Source: Filosporella fistucella
Lineage: Eukaryota > Ascomycota > Leotiomycetes > Helotiales
Assembly: GCA_030077755.1 (NCBI GenBank)
Contig: JAQJZZ010000012.1
Location: 310,001-374,000, forward strand
Direction: 5' to 3'
DNA length: 64,000 bases
Shown here in pieces: positions 11,935 to 23,401 of this stretch; positions within the stretch are counted from its first letter, which is position 1; each line of letters starts with the position of its first letter. The position numbers were made by a program, and so were the translations under genes. The notes beneath the pieces were generated by a model that worked only from the letters and a program-made list of their open reading frames with translations, was not told the origin of the DNA and made no database searches.

Positions 11935-12592
11935 TCAAATCAATACCAGGAATTGCAGTATCCCGACGAACCCAGCTAAAAGACTTTTCGGCCCTTTCAC
12001 TCTCTCGGCACCAGCAGCTTGCACGTAGCCTGTCCCAGTCGCAGTTACACTACAATTCCCATTCCCAGCTGCAATTAGGATAGGCACACTACCTCCAGTG
12101 GGCAGGATGTAAGTAGCTCCACTCTCTACAATCGGGCCTCCATACGTCACAGTCGTACCTCCTACTACTAGACCTAATTCTGAAACTGTACTGATAGATA
12201 TCGCTGCCGGGAAGTTTAGTGTCAAAGACGGAGAAAGTGTAAGTACTTGGTATCAATTAGAAATTTATAGTAATATGGTGTGATGATTGCAAGCAATAGA
12301 AATATTTATTTAACAAGAGAAGAGGGCAAAACATACTTGGGGTAGCACCAGCGATACTAGCTGTCAGACTCGCTATTCCCAGCCCATCCACCGATGTCAC
12401 TTGCAAGCCAGTCGCGCCGTTGCTCAGAATCAAGTTTCCATCAGTAATCACTGCACCTTGACTTAATGTCGTATCACCATTTACGACCACAGCTCCATTC
12501 GAAGCTACACTCGAGAACGTGACGGTGTTTGTGCCATTGACAGCCGTGGATTGACCAGGAGGGGTCGGCGGCGGAGCAACATTTTGGAGGCT
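11935..12592 (-). pseudogene. C-terminal fragment of a secreted GPI-anchored-type protein
   Basis: Two exons (12592-12337 and 12245-11935) join in frame to about 189 codons, but there is no start codon: an in-frame TAA at 12595-12593 closes the frame upstream. The sequence is rich in Gly, Ser, Thr, Val and Asn (TAVNGTNTVTFSS, NGDTTLSQGAVITDGN). It ends in a polar stretch plus the hydrophobic tail SLLAGFVGILQFLVLI, a typical GPI-anchor signal. The signal-peptide half of the gene is missing; immediately beyond the break the sequence belongs to a protease fragment on the opposite strand. Cell-wall or surface protein origin is likely; the family is not recognised. Confidence 0.5.
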
Positions 12593-12628
12593 TTACCACA
12601 GAAGCGCAATCTCAGCCCCAGGCATTCA

Positions 12629-14372
12629 ATGACGATGAAGATCGCTGAACGAGTCTCTTCGCCCCGACTTTTTGGTTTCTCACCGAGTCTCATTTTCGAA
12701 GGGAATGACGGCTCTTGGAGCACCTTCATTATTCGAGTTGGGACACCCCCTCAAACTTTTCGAGTTCTCATCTCGACAGCCGGCCAAGAAACATGGATAC
12801 CATTGATAGAAGACTGCCTCGCTCTTGATCCTCCAAATTGTGGACATTTACGGGGCGCGAGATTTTCAGAATAAACCAAGCAACGGTTTCAGGACGAATA
12901 TGGTAAGAGTTTGGAAGTGATTTATCGCCGATTGAAATGTTGATTGGAAGTAGTCGACACATGGGAATTTGTCAATCTGTATGAATTAGCGCTTGAAGAT
13001 CATTTGGACGGCTATTCTGGTGGTGGTTTGTACGGATTTGATACTGTTGGATTGCAGATTCAGCATAGTGGTGGTCCGACATTGACCCGTCAGGTTGTAG
13101 CTGGTATTGTCCTACAAAGATCGGTTCGCATTGACATGCTCACACACTGACAAGAATTGCAACTAAGCACTTCATGTTCGGCATTTTCTCCTTTGGTCCA
13201 AAACCCACCAACATGTCCGACTTCAACGATCCGAAGCCAAGCTATCTCTGGACACTTAAGAATCAAAGCATCATTCCCAGTCTATCATTTGGATATTCAG
13301 CTGGTGCTTCGTACAGCAAGGCACTTGCAATATTGACCTTAGGTGGTTACGATATCGTCCAGTTCAATAACAACAAGAAAATGGAGTTCAAAATGACACC
13401 CGGCTTGGACATTGTGGTTGCATTGCAAGTGATTCAAGCGAGTGGCGCATTGCAAGGTGTTGTAATGTTATTGCCAGAGGCAGTGGAGATGGTGATCGAC
13501 TCGGCAATCCTCGAAATTTGGCTTCCCATCGCCGCCTGTGAAAAGTTTGAAAAGGCTTTTGGTATAGACCTTTCACCTTCTTGCAAGTTGAAAGAAGGAA
13601 GACTGACGTATTTTGTACAGGTCTCCAGCTCGACAATGCCACAGGGAGATGCTTGATCGATAATGCCACCCATGCTCGGCTTTAATCAGAGAATCCTATC
13701 CTGACACTTAAAATTGGGAACTAAACATACGGAGGCCAGACAATCAATATAGTCCTCCCATATGCAGCCTTCGATTTGAAAGACGACTATCCAATTTATC
13801 CTAATGCGACCAATTATTTTCCCATTAGAAGAGCTGTGAATGCGACCCAATATGTTTTTTGGAAGGACATTCTTGCAGGAGGCGTAAGCTCATACTCCAA
13901 GTTCGTAGATACAAAGAGCTGACGAACCATATAGATACCTAATTGCAGATTTTGAGCGAGCGAACTTCACGCTGACGCAGAGAACATATATACCAAACAT
14001 CCAATCCACCCTCATCCCGATTTTACCACCAGCCTCTCCAAGTGGAGATTCTCATCTGAGCAAAAGCTCGAAAACAGGGATCATCGTCGCCATTGTTCTT
14101 TTCGTCGTTTTTTGTTGGGGCTTGGGCTATTTGGGTATAAGAAATACAAAAGCAGGAAGGTGAAGGTCGAGGATCCGATAGTTGAGACTAGGGACGACAT
14201 TGGAGCCGTGGAAGAGGAACCGAAGAGTCCAAAGCCGGTGAGCGCTGAGCTTGCAACTGGAACACCAACTAGATGGGAAGTCGCATCTGATTCGCAGACA
14301 CATGAGATGGATGCTGGCATGGTGTCTGAAATTGGCGGAAGAGAAGTGAAAGCCGAGTTGCCAAGAACGTGA
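12629..14372 (+). pseudogene. Pepsin-like aspartyl protease-family pseudogene (STAG-type, C-terminal TM and tail)
   Basis: Fragments in order: DGSWSTFIIRVGTPPQTFRVLISTAGQETW (12.7-12.8 kb), NLYELALEDHLDGYSGGGLYGFDTVGLQI (12.95-13.1 kb), FGPKPTNMSDFNDPKPSYL with LGGYD (13.2-13.35 kb), VIDSAILEIWLP (13.5 kb), INIVLPYAAFDL (13.75 kb), YLIADFERANFTLTQ (13.95 kb), a TM segment near 14.09-14.14 kb and a cytoplasmic tail. This is a fungal class in which the first DTG is replaced by STAG. The frame is broken by TAA stops at 12872, 13683 and 13722, by frame changes near 13.1 and 14.1 kb, and by the missing signal peptide. All three stops fit former CAA glutamine codons. Confidence 0.75.
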
Positions 14373-14680
14373 TAGAATGTAATTGCTCGGCTCCCGGCAA
14401 AGGAGTCGAGAATCAAAAGACAATTGGGTACGTCGGTGTCAAAATAGGATCCCAGCTCGGGGCCTACTGAAAAGGAGCTCACCCAAAAACGGCTACCCAT
14501 TGAGGCAGGAAGGTAACAAACAAGCAAGGGTAACAGGGAGGCTAAAATAGAATACAGCTATCATTAAATGTTCAAAATGTAGATATATGTCTACACAGTA
14601 TCATTCTTCATTAACGTCATCTTCGTGAAGGAACCCTACGAGGCACCAAATTATAACACCAAAACTCCCCAAATTTCCGC
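14373..14680. other. Intergenic region
   Basis: About 300 bases between the pseudogene tail and the convergent DUF4048 gene. Nothing is seen beyond 3' flanking sequence. Confidence 0.5.
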
Positions 14681-16300
14681 TCATCGGGACATCATGATGA
14701 CCTCATCTTGAAGTATATCATGCGGAGTTTTGCCATTGGTTTTCTCGAGGGGATTCTGTCGCTCATCCGTTGGAGTGATGGTCTTTTCCCACTCTTTTAA
14801 TATTGTGGACATCGTCCTTTGCAAGTTACCTTTCAACGCTCCGGGGCTCAACTTGTCGAGAGCTGGCCATTGAAGTTCATCTCTCTTTGATGGCGTACTG
14901 GTTTCATTTATCGCTTGGTCAATGATTCTGTTACGGTCAATTTTGATAAATGGTGGAGATTTGAATTTGACTGACTTGACGATCTCATCTTCCGCGTTTC
15001 CATTTGACGGCGTTGCTGGGTCTGATGATATAGTGCTCGCGCTCCATCTGGGTGATTTTGGTGTTGGGGAATCCCAATTTGACCAATCGTCATCCAGATC
15101 ATCAAGTGCTGGTGCAGCTAGAGAAAGAGGTCGGGTTTTTTTGACTGTCGATGGTGTCCTCGCCGCTAGTCCTGACTGATCACTTTCGGGCCATAGAGAA
15201 TCTGCAGAGTCCAATATCGTGTTATTTCCGGTCAAAGAATCCCAGGTCCGTGGGGAAGGTACTTTTGGTGATGACATACGTTTGCTATTGTTCAAAAGGC
15301 TCCCTTTGCTACCTCGTCTTGGAGTGGTTTGAAGCTGATCAAGGGTTGATCTGTTTGTAGTTCCGTGCACCGCCTCATCGCCGACTGTTGCCTGACGTAG
15401 GTCCTCAAGGAAGGTGAATAATCCTGCTTTGACATCTTCTGCAATCTGTTTCGCTCCATAGCCTACCCCAGCTTGGTATGAATGTCTTGCGCTAGCCCGA
15501 CTTGAACTGATTTTAGTGAGACCCTGGCTAGTATCTGGCATGGTTGTGCTTCTTGAGATCCCGCCAGCTTCGGAGGATGATTCATGAACAGGTGGGAATG
15601 GCTGATGATTGAAATTTGATCGTTCTGGAGAGAGCAGTGACAGCGTACGGGTATGAGCTCCAGAGAATTTCCTTCGAGATTCCTTGGGGATATTAAGCCC
15701 AAGAAGAGCCTTCCTTCGGTCCAATTCCGCGCTTTGTCTTGGGGTCATTGTTGGGTCCTGGCTGCTACCATCCGTCACAACCGCTTCCAAGGATATCAAA
15801 GGCTCCACATGTCTGATCTCTGCCTTCTTCTTGTGCCTCTCGTGAGTTGCCCATTGCCTTTTCAATTTCTCCAAATCCTCTTCGGCTTTCGCTAGCTCTT
15901 CTTTCAACTCGAGGACTCTTCTTTCTTGTCCCGCGAGTGCGACTAGGAAGCCATTTGGGTCGTTTGGCGATGGTACTGGTACATTATCGATAGGTGTAGG
16001 TGGGAATGAGGGCAGATTCGAAGAAGTGGGAGTCGGTCTTCCGGACTCTGTGCTGTTGCTGCTCGGGGCGACCGGGAAACTTAACGACAGTCGATTTGGT
16101 CGCCGGGGATTATATGACAAGGCCCGATTGTGCCCAACAACAGGACGAGGGGGAGGTGACATGGCAAAATACGCCCTGTTGGGCGAATTTCCAACATGGG
16201 GGCTCGGGACCGCTGCTGGTTGACTTGACTCTCCATTTGTCAATATTGACTCAATTGAAGCGCGATTTATTGATGACCTTCGACGTTGATGACTAGCCAT
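14681..16300 (-). CDS. DUF4048-type protein with coiled coil
   Basis: A single open frame of 539 aa from the ATG at 16300 (MASHQRRRSSINRASIESIL). The frame stays open 67 codons further upstream, but that part looks like untranslated leader and the basic Ser-rich start is the usual one. The RRPNRLSLSFPVAP motif near residue 70 is the recognisable core of the DUF4048 family. A charged heptad-like segment (LAGQERRVLELKEELAKAEEDLEKL) follows near residues 120-150. The rest is low-complexity, Ser/Thr/Pro-rich and rich in potential phosphosites. Function is unknown; a cytoplasmic scaffold or regulatory protein is the likely type. Intact, without introns. Confidence 0.7.
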   Translation of the reverse strand: MASHQRRRSSINRASIESILTNGESSQPAAVPSPHVGNSPNRAYFAMSPPPRPVVGHNRALSYNPRRPNRLSLSFPVAPSSNSTESGRPTPTSSNLPSFPPTPIDNVPVPSPNDPNGFLVALAGQERRVLELKEELAKAEEDLEKLKRQWATHERHKKKAEIRHVEPLISLEAVVTDGSSQDPTMTPRQSAELDRRKALLGLNIPKESRRKFSGAHTRTLSLLSPERSNFNHQPFPPVHESSSEAGGISRSTTMPDTSQGLTKISSSRASARHSYQAGVGYGAKQIAEDVKAGLFTFLEDLRQATVGDEAVHGTTNRSTLDQLQTTPRRGSKGSLLNNSKRMSSPKVPSPRTWDSLTGNNTILDSADSLWPESDQSGLAARTPSTVKKTRPLSLAAPALDDLDDDWSNWDSPTPKSPRWSASTISSDPATPSNGNAEDEIVKSVKFKSPPFIKIDRNRIIDQAINETSTPSKRDELQWPALDKLSPGALKGNLQRTMSTILKEWEKTITPTDERQNPLEKTNGKTPHDILQDEVIMMSR

Positions 16301-17377
16301 TGTGCATGTCGTGTTATGCGATAGATCTGAGATATCGTGATCCAACAATGGAAAGGCGGAGGTTCGTTGTGCGAGCGTGAGCATGTAAAGAAGACGCCGT
16401 TTCCGTCGCCTGGTGCTTTGTTGGATGTCAACAAAACAATGTGAACCCCCAAGAAAAAGCAACAAATATGTCCAAGAAACAGGGCCGTATGTGACAGTCA
16501 TATAGTCATTAAATACATAGAAGTCAAAGGGAGAAAGTGAGGATATTCAGACCATTGCGGTTGAGGGAACACGAGATGCGGTGAAAGAGGATTCAGGAGA
16601 AAGATGGAAGTTGGAAATGGTTGGTAGAATGGCTCGCAAATGAGGCTTACCCCTGATGGGTATCTAATTGGTTGTGGCGCGACAGGGGAGTGGGTCAATT
16701 ATCAGGTGATTACGCGGGGTCAACGTGTCGAAATTGCTTCAATGCAAAACTTGACCCTTGCATCAACAATAATAACAACACCGAGGTTGTCTATCACAAC
16801 CAGCATCATCAACATCAACATCAACATCAACATCACCATCACAATCACGATATTCATATCTGTCTGAATACTCAGTATGCTGAGATATATTGGGCAGCCC
16901 AGACAGCCGTTTATCTATTTCCAGTCTTAGACACCCCGAGAGACATTATTTCTGTCGGTCTCACAGAACGAAGTCAATTATTCTACAGCTCATCATCACG
17001 TCTCACGAGCTCTGCCACTTCAGTTGCTTCTTACCAGGATAATTTAAGCTCTTTTCCCCGTTGATTTGGCAGTTCAATACCTGGGAGTCCGGTATCGACT
17101 TCCGTCGTTCTGCCATTCTTTTCTGTCTAGCTACTCTGTCCTGACCCCAGGACGTAATCCATAATCACCTCATTTATTTCTGTTTCGGACCAGAGGACGC
17201 GCCGTGGGGTAAAACATACTGGTGGAAACACGGATCAGGTGATACGTTGGCTCCGACCCAGCATCGGCTCATCCCAGCACGTAGTGCTCTCAACTTGACG
17301 TTGGATTACATTTGCCCTGGCTTCGACCGCTGCAGCGGTATTTTGGATATTCCTCGTTGCAATGAATCGTAGCGATA
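16301..17377. other. Divergent intergenic region with CAT/CAA microsatellite
   Basis: Upstream region shared by the DUF4048 gene (-) and the ligase-N-domain gene (+). It contains the trinucleotide repeat at 16804-16848. Open frames here are repeat-driven or short. Confidence 0.5.
16804..16848 (+). repeat. CAT/CAA trinucleotide microsatellite
   Basis: An imperfect run of CATCAA hexamers passing into CATCAC and CAATCAC. It lies outside any supported coding exon. Confidence 0.85.
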
Positions 17378-19088
17378 ATGCCCTTCCGGTTTTCCTACTT
17401 CTGTGAGCTTCTGGACAGCTTGGAGCGACTCCAGCGACGCCAAGTCCCTCTGCTACCAAAAGATCTTGGGCCTGCTATCAACGAAGCTTGCTCTCGATGG
17501 TTCGCCTCACACAAAGATAGTCTAAATGCACATACTACAGATGACAAAGCTGTCATGGCAATGTTGAGGCCTGAGAACCAGACAGACAGGGTCTACGGAC
17601 TTGATGTTGACAGTCTCGAGCTTACTCTTGCTAGAATATTTGGTCTCTCTAGAATGCGGCGAGACATTCTTCAGAGATGGAAGAGGGAGCCAGCAAACGG
17701 AGATATTGGAATTTGTCTCATGGAGGTCATGCAGGAGCTTAAAAGAGTAAGTTCTTCATACTGCAATTCGATGCCTTCTTTCTTGGGTACAGCTTGTGGT
17801 TATCAATTTCATGTCATGAATAAATTCCCAAACCATCTACCATGTATGGCTTACACATCAGCAGAATGCAATTGTTGCAATAAAAGCGCCAGTGACCGTC
17901 GAGGATATTGACCAGACTTTGCTACGAATCGCATCCAACAACCCAGCCTCGTCTTCCGAGGTTCAGTCACTTGCAACCACTTGGCCATATGTTGATTACA
18001 TTGATCTTCTGGGTGGCCTATACTCACGAATGCCACCTCGAGAAGCAAAATGGCTGACGCGGTTGATTTTGAAATCACTCGCACCTGTAAAGGTTCCCAA
18101 AGATATTGGAGCTGGCGCAACCCGTTCGATATACCCTACATGTCTGGCAGTCGAAATTAAGCTTCCAACCTCTTCTGCCCCACCACTCCGCCGAGAGGGC
18201 TCTGGAATAACCAAAGGAGTTCCAGATATAACACGTGTTCAGCTAGCAACACCACCCTCATCTTCGTTAGTATCACATCTTCGGCAGACTGTTCATAGCC
18301 CTGCTTTGATTGATTCTGCCCGAAATTCGGCAGCCCTAACATCATCTATTGCTCGTAGAATTGTGGTTACCGCTTCAAGTCGAGGCCATTCTACGCCAAA
18401 ACCGTTTCAAACGACTCTTGATCTGGTGTCGTTACCAAGTACGAATCAGACTGCCAACAACTCTAGAACCAGGACAGTCGGCGTTTTGAGACCGTCATCT
18501 GCTCACTCTACTTCGCCATCGATATCAGTCACTATGGACATGACTGTAGCATCATATGTCCCAGATTCTACACCTGCCAGGTCTATATTAGGACCACTTG
18601 CAACAAATTCTTTAACGTCCTCCCGCATGGGGTCCCAATCCTCCGCAACACAAGGGCAAAGGCCCTCGCATTTAATACACATTGGAAGTGGGACATGCAA
18701 ACTCGTTCCGCCAACTTGTACTATTACCAAGTATATTTTTGTTCTTGCACCTTGCATTGCCAAGATGCCATATGTCACGGAAGACCTGCTCCCCAGACAT
18801 GGATGTAGCTATGTACTCTCGCTTTCGGCCCTTTTACATCCTTCACTACCACGTCGGTGTCCCAAAACTCAAGAACGGTACAACAAAATTGTTCTTGTGG
18901 AGCCGAACCGACCTACGCAAACCTCAGCCTTTTTAGATAGAATTCGAAAGATGGAGTTGTCTAGGAATGGGAAGAGAGTACAACTCAAGGTGTATGATTG
19001 GCGACTACTCGAATGTGTTGGAAAGATTGAACAAGGGAGAGGGCAGAGGCCTGAACCCTGGAAACGATACTGGATGGACGATGTTTAG
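17378..19088 (+). CDS. DNA-ligase N-terminal-domain protein without an adenylation core
   Basis: Exons 17378-17746 and 17862-19088 join in frame to 531 aa. The start MPFRFSYFCELLDSLE and the segment LYSRMPPREAKWLTRLILKSLAPVKVP (residues 165-190) match the alpha-helical DNA-binding N-domain of ATP-dependent ligases of the Lig4 type. Where the nucleotidyltransferase domain with its KxDG motif should follow, there is instead about 190 residues of Ser/Thr-rich sequence with no motif. The C-terminal 130 residues (CIAKMPYVTEDLL, IVLVEPNRPTQTSAFLDRI, VYDWRLLECV) look folded and resemble the BRCT-like tail of ligase-like fungal proteins. It may bind DNA or partners but should not ligate. Confidence 0.6.
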
Positions 19089-19573
19089 CAGCTATTTTCT
19101 AGCTGCTGGCCTAAAAGGTTGAATGAGGGGTCAGGATCCTATTTTTGCATATTCTCGACGAGTTTCCTGCTATTAGTCTTGTATTTGGAGTTTCAGGTAT
19201 ACCCGCTGGGCATTCAAAGGCGTTTTGTGGTCACTAGGCAGTCTGGAGTTGTTCTATTGACGCTATCGAATTATCGATGAGGCTTTCACAATTGAGTTAA
19301 AATGAAGTTCTGATATCGCTGCCAAATTTGCCATGGCTTTCAAAGTGCCTGGAGATCTCCCAAGCTGAGATTACTTCGTAGGTCCGTTTTGGTAAATGCT
19401 TTAGTGGAACACGTCACTCGCCGGTTTCGCTAATTCGCATACTTGGACTATTTAATGCAGCAACAACAGTACATGGCATTTCTAAAAGCACAGCCCGAAT
19501 TCCCAATCGCATTCCAAATCTACAGCCTCACCCTAAAGTACAAGGACTCCAATACATTGGCCAACGGCTATAT
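19089..19573. other. Intergenic region
   Basis: Convergent 3' flanks of the ligase-N-domain gene and the small orphan gene. No feature found. Confidence 0.5.
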
Positions 19574-20086
19574 TCATGGGTAGCCCCTCTTGTAACATTC
19601 CTCTTCACAACGTGCGTAATCCATGCGGATCTCCTTGTTCTTTCTTGCCTTATTTCGTCCTTCCAAATTTGATTCTGCCTGCTTGATATGTCTATCTGTT
19701 GCCATTTGATCCTCATATGCATATGGATAATCCTCGATAACAGACGAGCGCATCTTGTATGTTCTAGCCATTATCAGTACAAGGGGTAAAAGTACGAGTT
19801 TTGGAACGAACTGGGCATGCCTGCGCTCTAGATTTTTATACTCAGCTGCGATCCCAACTTGTGCTTGAGCCGGAAGTCCCATGTGCTCTCTTGATATATG
19901 GTCCCTTCGTTCTTCGGGCAATTGACTTTTGATCTCTCTATATCGATCTTTCTCATCCTGTACGCGCTCGCGAGCTTGCTTTACTGCGCCCTTCACGTAG
20001 TAGTCCGCATATTTGTGGTATTGCTTTCCCCGTGCTTCTAGCTCTGGTGTCCACGGATTGGGGCTTTTTGTCCAAGAGCTTGACAT
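19574..20086 (-). CDS. Small hypothetical protein, charged with one hydrophobic segment
   Basis: Intronless frame of 170 aa from an ATG at 20086. The sequence is strongly charged (ARERVQDEKDRYREIKSQL, EGRNKARKNKEIRMDYAR) and probably helical. One hydrophobic stretch near residues 95-107 (FVPKLVLLPLVLIMA) could be a membrane anchor. I do not recognise the family. The leader shows no signal peptide. It is supported as a gene by length, an ordinary start context and codon usage like its neighbours, not by homology. Confidence 0.5.
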   Translation of the reverse strand: MSSSWTKSPNPWTPELEARGKQYHKYADYYVKGAVKQARERVQDEKDRYREIKSQLPEERRDHISREHMGLPAQAQVGIAAEYKNLERRHAQFVPKLVLLPLVLIMARTYKMRSSVIEDYPYAYEDQMATDRHIKQAESNLEGRNKARKNKEIRMDYARCEEECYKRGYP

Positions 20087-21198
20087 ACTGCCTATTAGTG
20101 AAGACCTGCTTCACAAGAATGAAGCCTAAACGAGTAATAATAGCAAGATGAATTCTCTGTGATGTGAAGAAGATATAAACTGGAATGGAGCTAGCGAAAA
20201 GATTGAATGTCGAATGGAGAGGCGAACAATGACTGGAAACTCTGTGCTGCTCGAATCTTACATTTCATGACAACTTACCTCTGTTATTTAAAGTGATCAA
20301 CATATTGTAGATTCTGCCTTACCGCTTTGCAGGCGGTAGGGCATTGCAAAAATCCAACAATCCAACAATCCAACGATGCAACAATGTAACTTTACGAAGG
20401 CTCTGCCTCTGTCGGTCTTCATCTTGCGGCCGGGGCGTCAACGAGATCACACTTCAACCGGGAGGAAAAATTGTATAGGGAGCATCAAAACCAATAGATC
20501 CTATCATAAAACAACTAGAAGAGGGGCTCAAAGTCTGGCCTGGAACGTTGGTACTCAGTGGGCTAGAAACGAAATGATAGTCCTGATGTGGAGGCCAATG
20601 AATCAACTCCTAGCGCTGGCAGGAGGCCTCAGACAGGCCGCCATGGTCGTCTGAAAATCGAGTGCAGTGTCTAAACTAGTAACTCAGGAACTAGAAAGTG
20701 CGTGACAAAGTCGCAGTAGCGGCTTGTGAAACGGTGGAATGACTTTATCCGTAGAACCAACTCAATTGCGGCGCATCCCAGGGCTGTCTATGCGTCAACC
20801 ACGTGATGTAATCCATTTTTCCACTGCGCCGTCGCCAATGCATCCTACCTTAACAACCTGTTTTGGTTACCAGATAAGCTTAGGGCGAGTCCGTAGCCTG
20901 TATGAACCCAAGTGATTGTGATAAGCTCGATAATTGGACAGCTTACTGGATACCCTTCCAATTTTGGTCCAAGGATTGTGTTCAATCACGTGACAAACCG
21001 ACACCACTGGACTCGCCAGTTATTTTAGGTAAGCGACACAATGCTATCATCAACTCAATGCGCGCGCCTAGTCAGAATCTAAATTTGCTATACCGCAGTA
21101 TCTCAAGGCTCTTAAAAAGGCCAGCGTACCCACGAGGTATCATAGCACGACAGTATGCTACCATCGTTATCGAGAACTTTTCCAAACCACCGGTCACA
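20087..21198. other. Intergenic region with a short ATCCAACA repeat
   Basis: Divergent upstream region. It holds a direct repeat of ATCCAACA at 20351-20386 and CACGTGA boxes near 20799 and 20985. The frame of the next gene is open upstream to 20902, but that part reads like leader sequence. Confidence 0.5.
20351..20386 (+). repeat. Short tandem repeat, unit AATCCAAC
   Basis: Three near-perfect copies of an 8-base unit followed by two degenerate ones, in non-coding sequence. Confidence 0.75.
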
Positions 21199-22654
21199 AT
21201 GTTGGGTTTAGAAGATCTCGTTCCCGATGTCCTCTTTTTGCTTCTCGTGAAAGCTCCCAGCACAGCCATCCTTAGGGGATACATTCGATCGTCACCACGA
21301 ATGTACAGCATTTTTCGCGAGCAACGAGATGTTATCCTCTCATCGGTTATTACACGCGAAATAGGTTTTAAAAATCTGCCCGAGGCTCAATTTGCGCTTC
21401 GTCTTGCACAATTTAATGCGACGAGTACCAGCGTGCCTGACCCTTCAGAGTGGATTCCACGTTATCAAGCTCTTTTAGCTTCTCCTTCAAGCTCATTGAC
21501 AGAGCCATCTGGGTCCGAACTTCTGGAACTGTTACAACAACATCGAAATGTCGAATTTATGACACGCCTTCTTGTTAGAGACCTCCTTCCCCTTCTTCAT
21601 GCAGGAATTTTCACTCCTCTGAGACAAGCACGTTTGGATGCCGATGAAGACGAATTCAGTAAGATCTCATCGACGGAGAAGATCAGGATACGTCGAGGAT
21701 TCTACAGATTCATGATTTATAGCGAGCTGTACCGATTCGATACTGGTGCATGTGCGCGTACGACTCCAGATTACCGGAATTATCACGGATCATATGAACA
21801 ATGTAGCGAATTCCTGACCCTCCTGCTAGCTTGGCAAGTGGAGGAGCTGAGTTGTGTAAATGACTTCTTGATTGATAAGGTCCGGCAGAAATGGTGCGAA
21901 GCCGAAAATCGTTTTTACGCCCTTGTGGAGCCAGACCCCGCAAAATGGGACGTGGACAATGACTATCCAGAGGGCACTCGTTGGGATACTGATCCGTCAT
22001 TCTTTTTCTCTCACTCCGCTAAATCTACTGGTCATGATGATTGGCAGCTATTCACAGCCAGTCTTCCTTTACACGATTTAAGAATATTGTTTCAAGCCTC
22101 TGGTGATGATTTGATTTCAATCATGCAACAACAAATGTTCCACGTCGGCGGAGATTTTTTGACGGATGCTTTGACCGAGACTCCCTATTACGAGTCGACT
22201 ATGACCGAGTTTGAAGAATATGAGCAGGCTGTTGGCAGTTTGATGAAAGTTCCATTTGCACGTGACTCTATTGATAGGGCTAACGAGGCATGGCTTTGGG
22301 CTCACAAGTATCAACCTTCTGATCTTTACGTTGAAGGGACGTATGAATTTAAAATCGGGGAAGGACTGCGACGATTTGGATATGTGTTCTGGGACAGCGA
22401 CAAGATACACAGTATGGGAATTCTGCATATGGAGTATGTTCTGATCATCTCAATTTCGGTTGATCGTGCTAATCAATTTCAGGCCCAAAGAAGTCTCAGA
22501 TCAGATGTTGAAGATATTTCCACGACCTATTTTGCTGGAAGATAGTGTCGAAGATAGAATACGAAAGCTATGGCGATCGAAACAGGAACCTGAGACCTGG
22601 CAGGATGACGAAATCTTAGCTGGCTTACAGCTGGATAGTAACGGATCAATATGA
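21199..22654 (+). CDS. F-box-like hypothetical protein
   Basis: Exons 21199-22433 and 22483-22654 join in frame to 468 aa. The N-terminus MLGLEDLVPDVLFLLLVKAPSTAILRGYIRSSPRMYSIF has the Leu/Pro pattern of a divergent F-box followed by the long helical region common in fungal F-box-like proteins. The frame extends upstream to another ATG at 21058, which would add a basic leader resembling a targeting peptide; I prefer 21199 because the F-box normally starts the protein. The remainder is rich in Trp, Tyr and acidic residues and has no known catalytic motif. A role as substrate adaptor of an SCF ubiquitin ligase is possible but not shown. Confidence 0.55.
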
Positions 22655-23401
22655 AGAAAAAACAACGGCGCGAAGGATTTCCTGAATCTCAAAAGGGCCG
22701 TATTACTTTATCCAGATAGTACCTAGGTGAAACAGGCTGAACAACTCTTCATCTGTGAAGACTCACGTGCCTGCGTCAAGAGCGTGGTTTTGTCAATGGG
22801 ACTTGAATTAATCCATCTTGGGATTTCTTGGACACTCTCAGTCTTTGGTGATCCCTGAATAACAGACCCTCGCTAATGCCATTATCCACATTCAAGGCTG
22901 AAGTCGAAGTGGCTGTGTAATGCATGGAAGAAATCGCCAAGCCTTAGCGGTCAACGCCTTGTACCAATCAATCTCACCCATCACAACAATCAGGAGATGC
23001 TCTGTAGCGATGCCTCGGTCATATCCAGGTCGGCGATGACATCTTCGAAAGAGTGGCTGTGCGATGTAACTTTAATTTCCTTCGTGCCTCTTAAGATCGT
23101 GAAGTTGATCAAAACTTTGCCAAGGATTACATTCTGGTGTGATTTGCAGGCCTACACTTATCCTCTTCAGCATTCAGCAGAAGCCACACGAACACGGAGG
23201 TACCGCGATGTATTTCTGTCGTGAATTCAGGAAGCTGAGACTTGAGAGTGAGAAGATAACTCTTGTGGAAGGTTAAAAAGGTGTTTAATTCCTCTACTTT
23301 CCTTTCAAATTATCATACTCAACACAATCATCTCACTTCAATAATCACATCTCCTCTTCACACTTTCATCAACTCCTGAAACATTTTCATCTCATTTCAA
23401 A
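22655..23401. other. Intergenic region
   Basis: 3' flank of the F-box-like gene and promoter of the secreted-protein gene. The last 120 bases before 23402 are rich in CATC/CACTTC, typical of a fungal leader. A 75-codon frame at 22997-23224 lacks support. Confidence 0.5.

Noticed and set aside
16301..16501. 67-residue N-terminal extension of the DUF4048 protein
   Set aside because: Its composition is unlike the family; the normal basic Ser-rich start is at 16300.
20902..21198. N-terminal extension of the F-box-like protein
   Set aside because: The open frame continues upstream, but the F-box begins at 21199 and the extension contains promoter-like CACGTG sequence.
22997..23224. 75-aa plus-strand gene upstream of the secreted-protein gene
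   Set aside because: No signal, motif or homology pattern; sits in promoter sequence.
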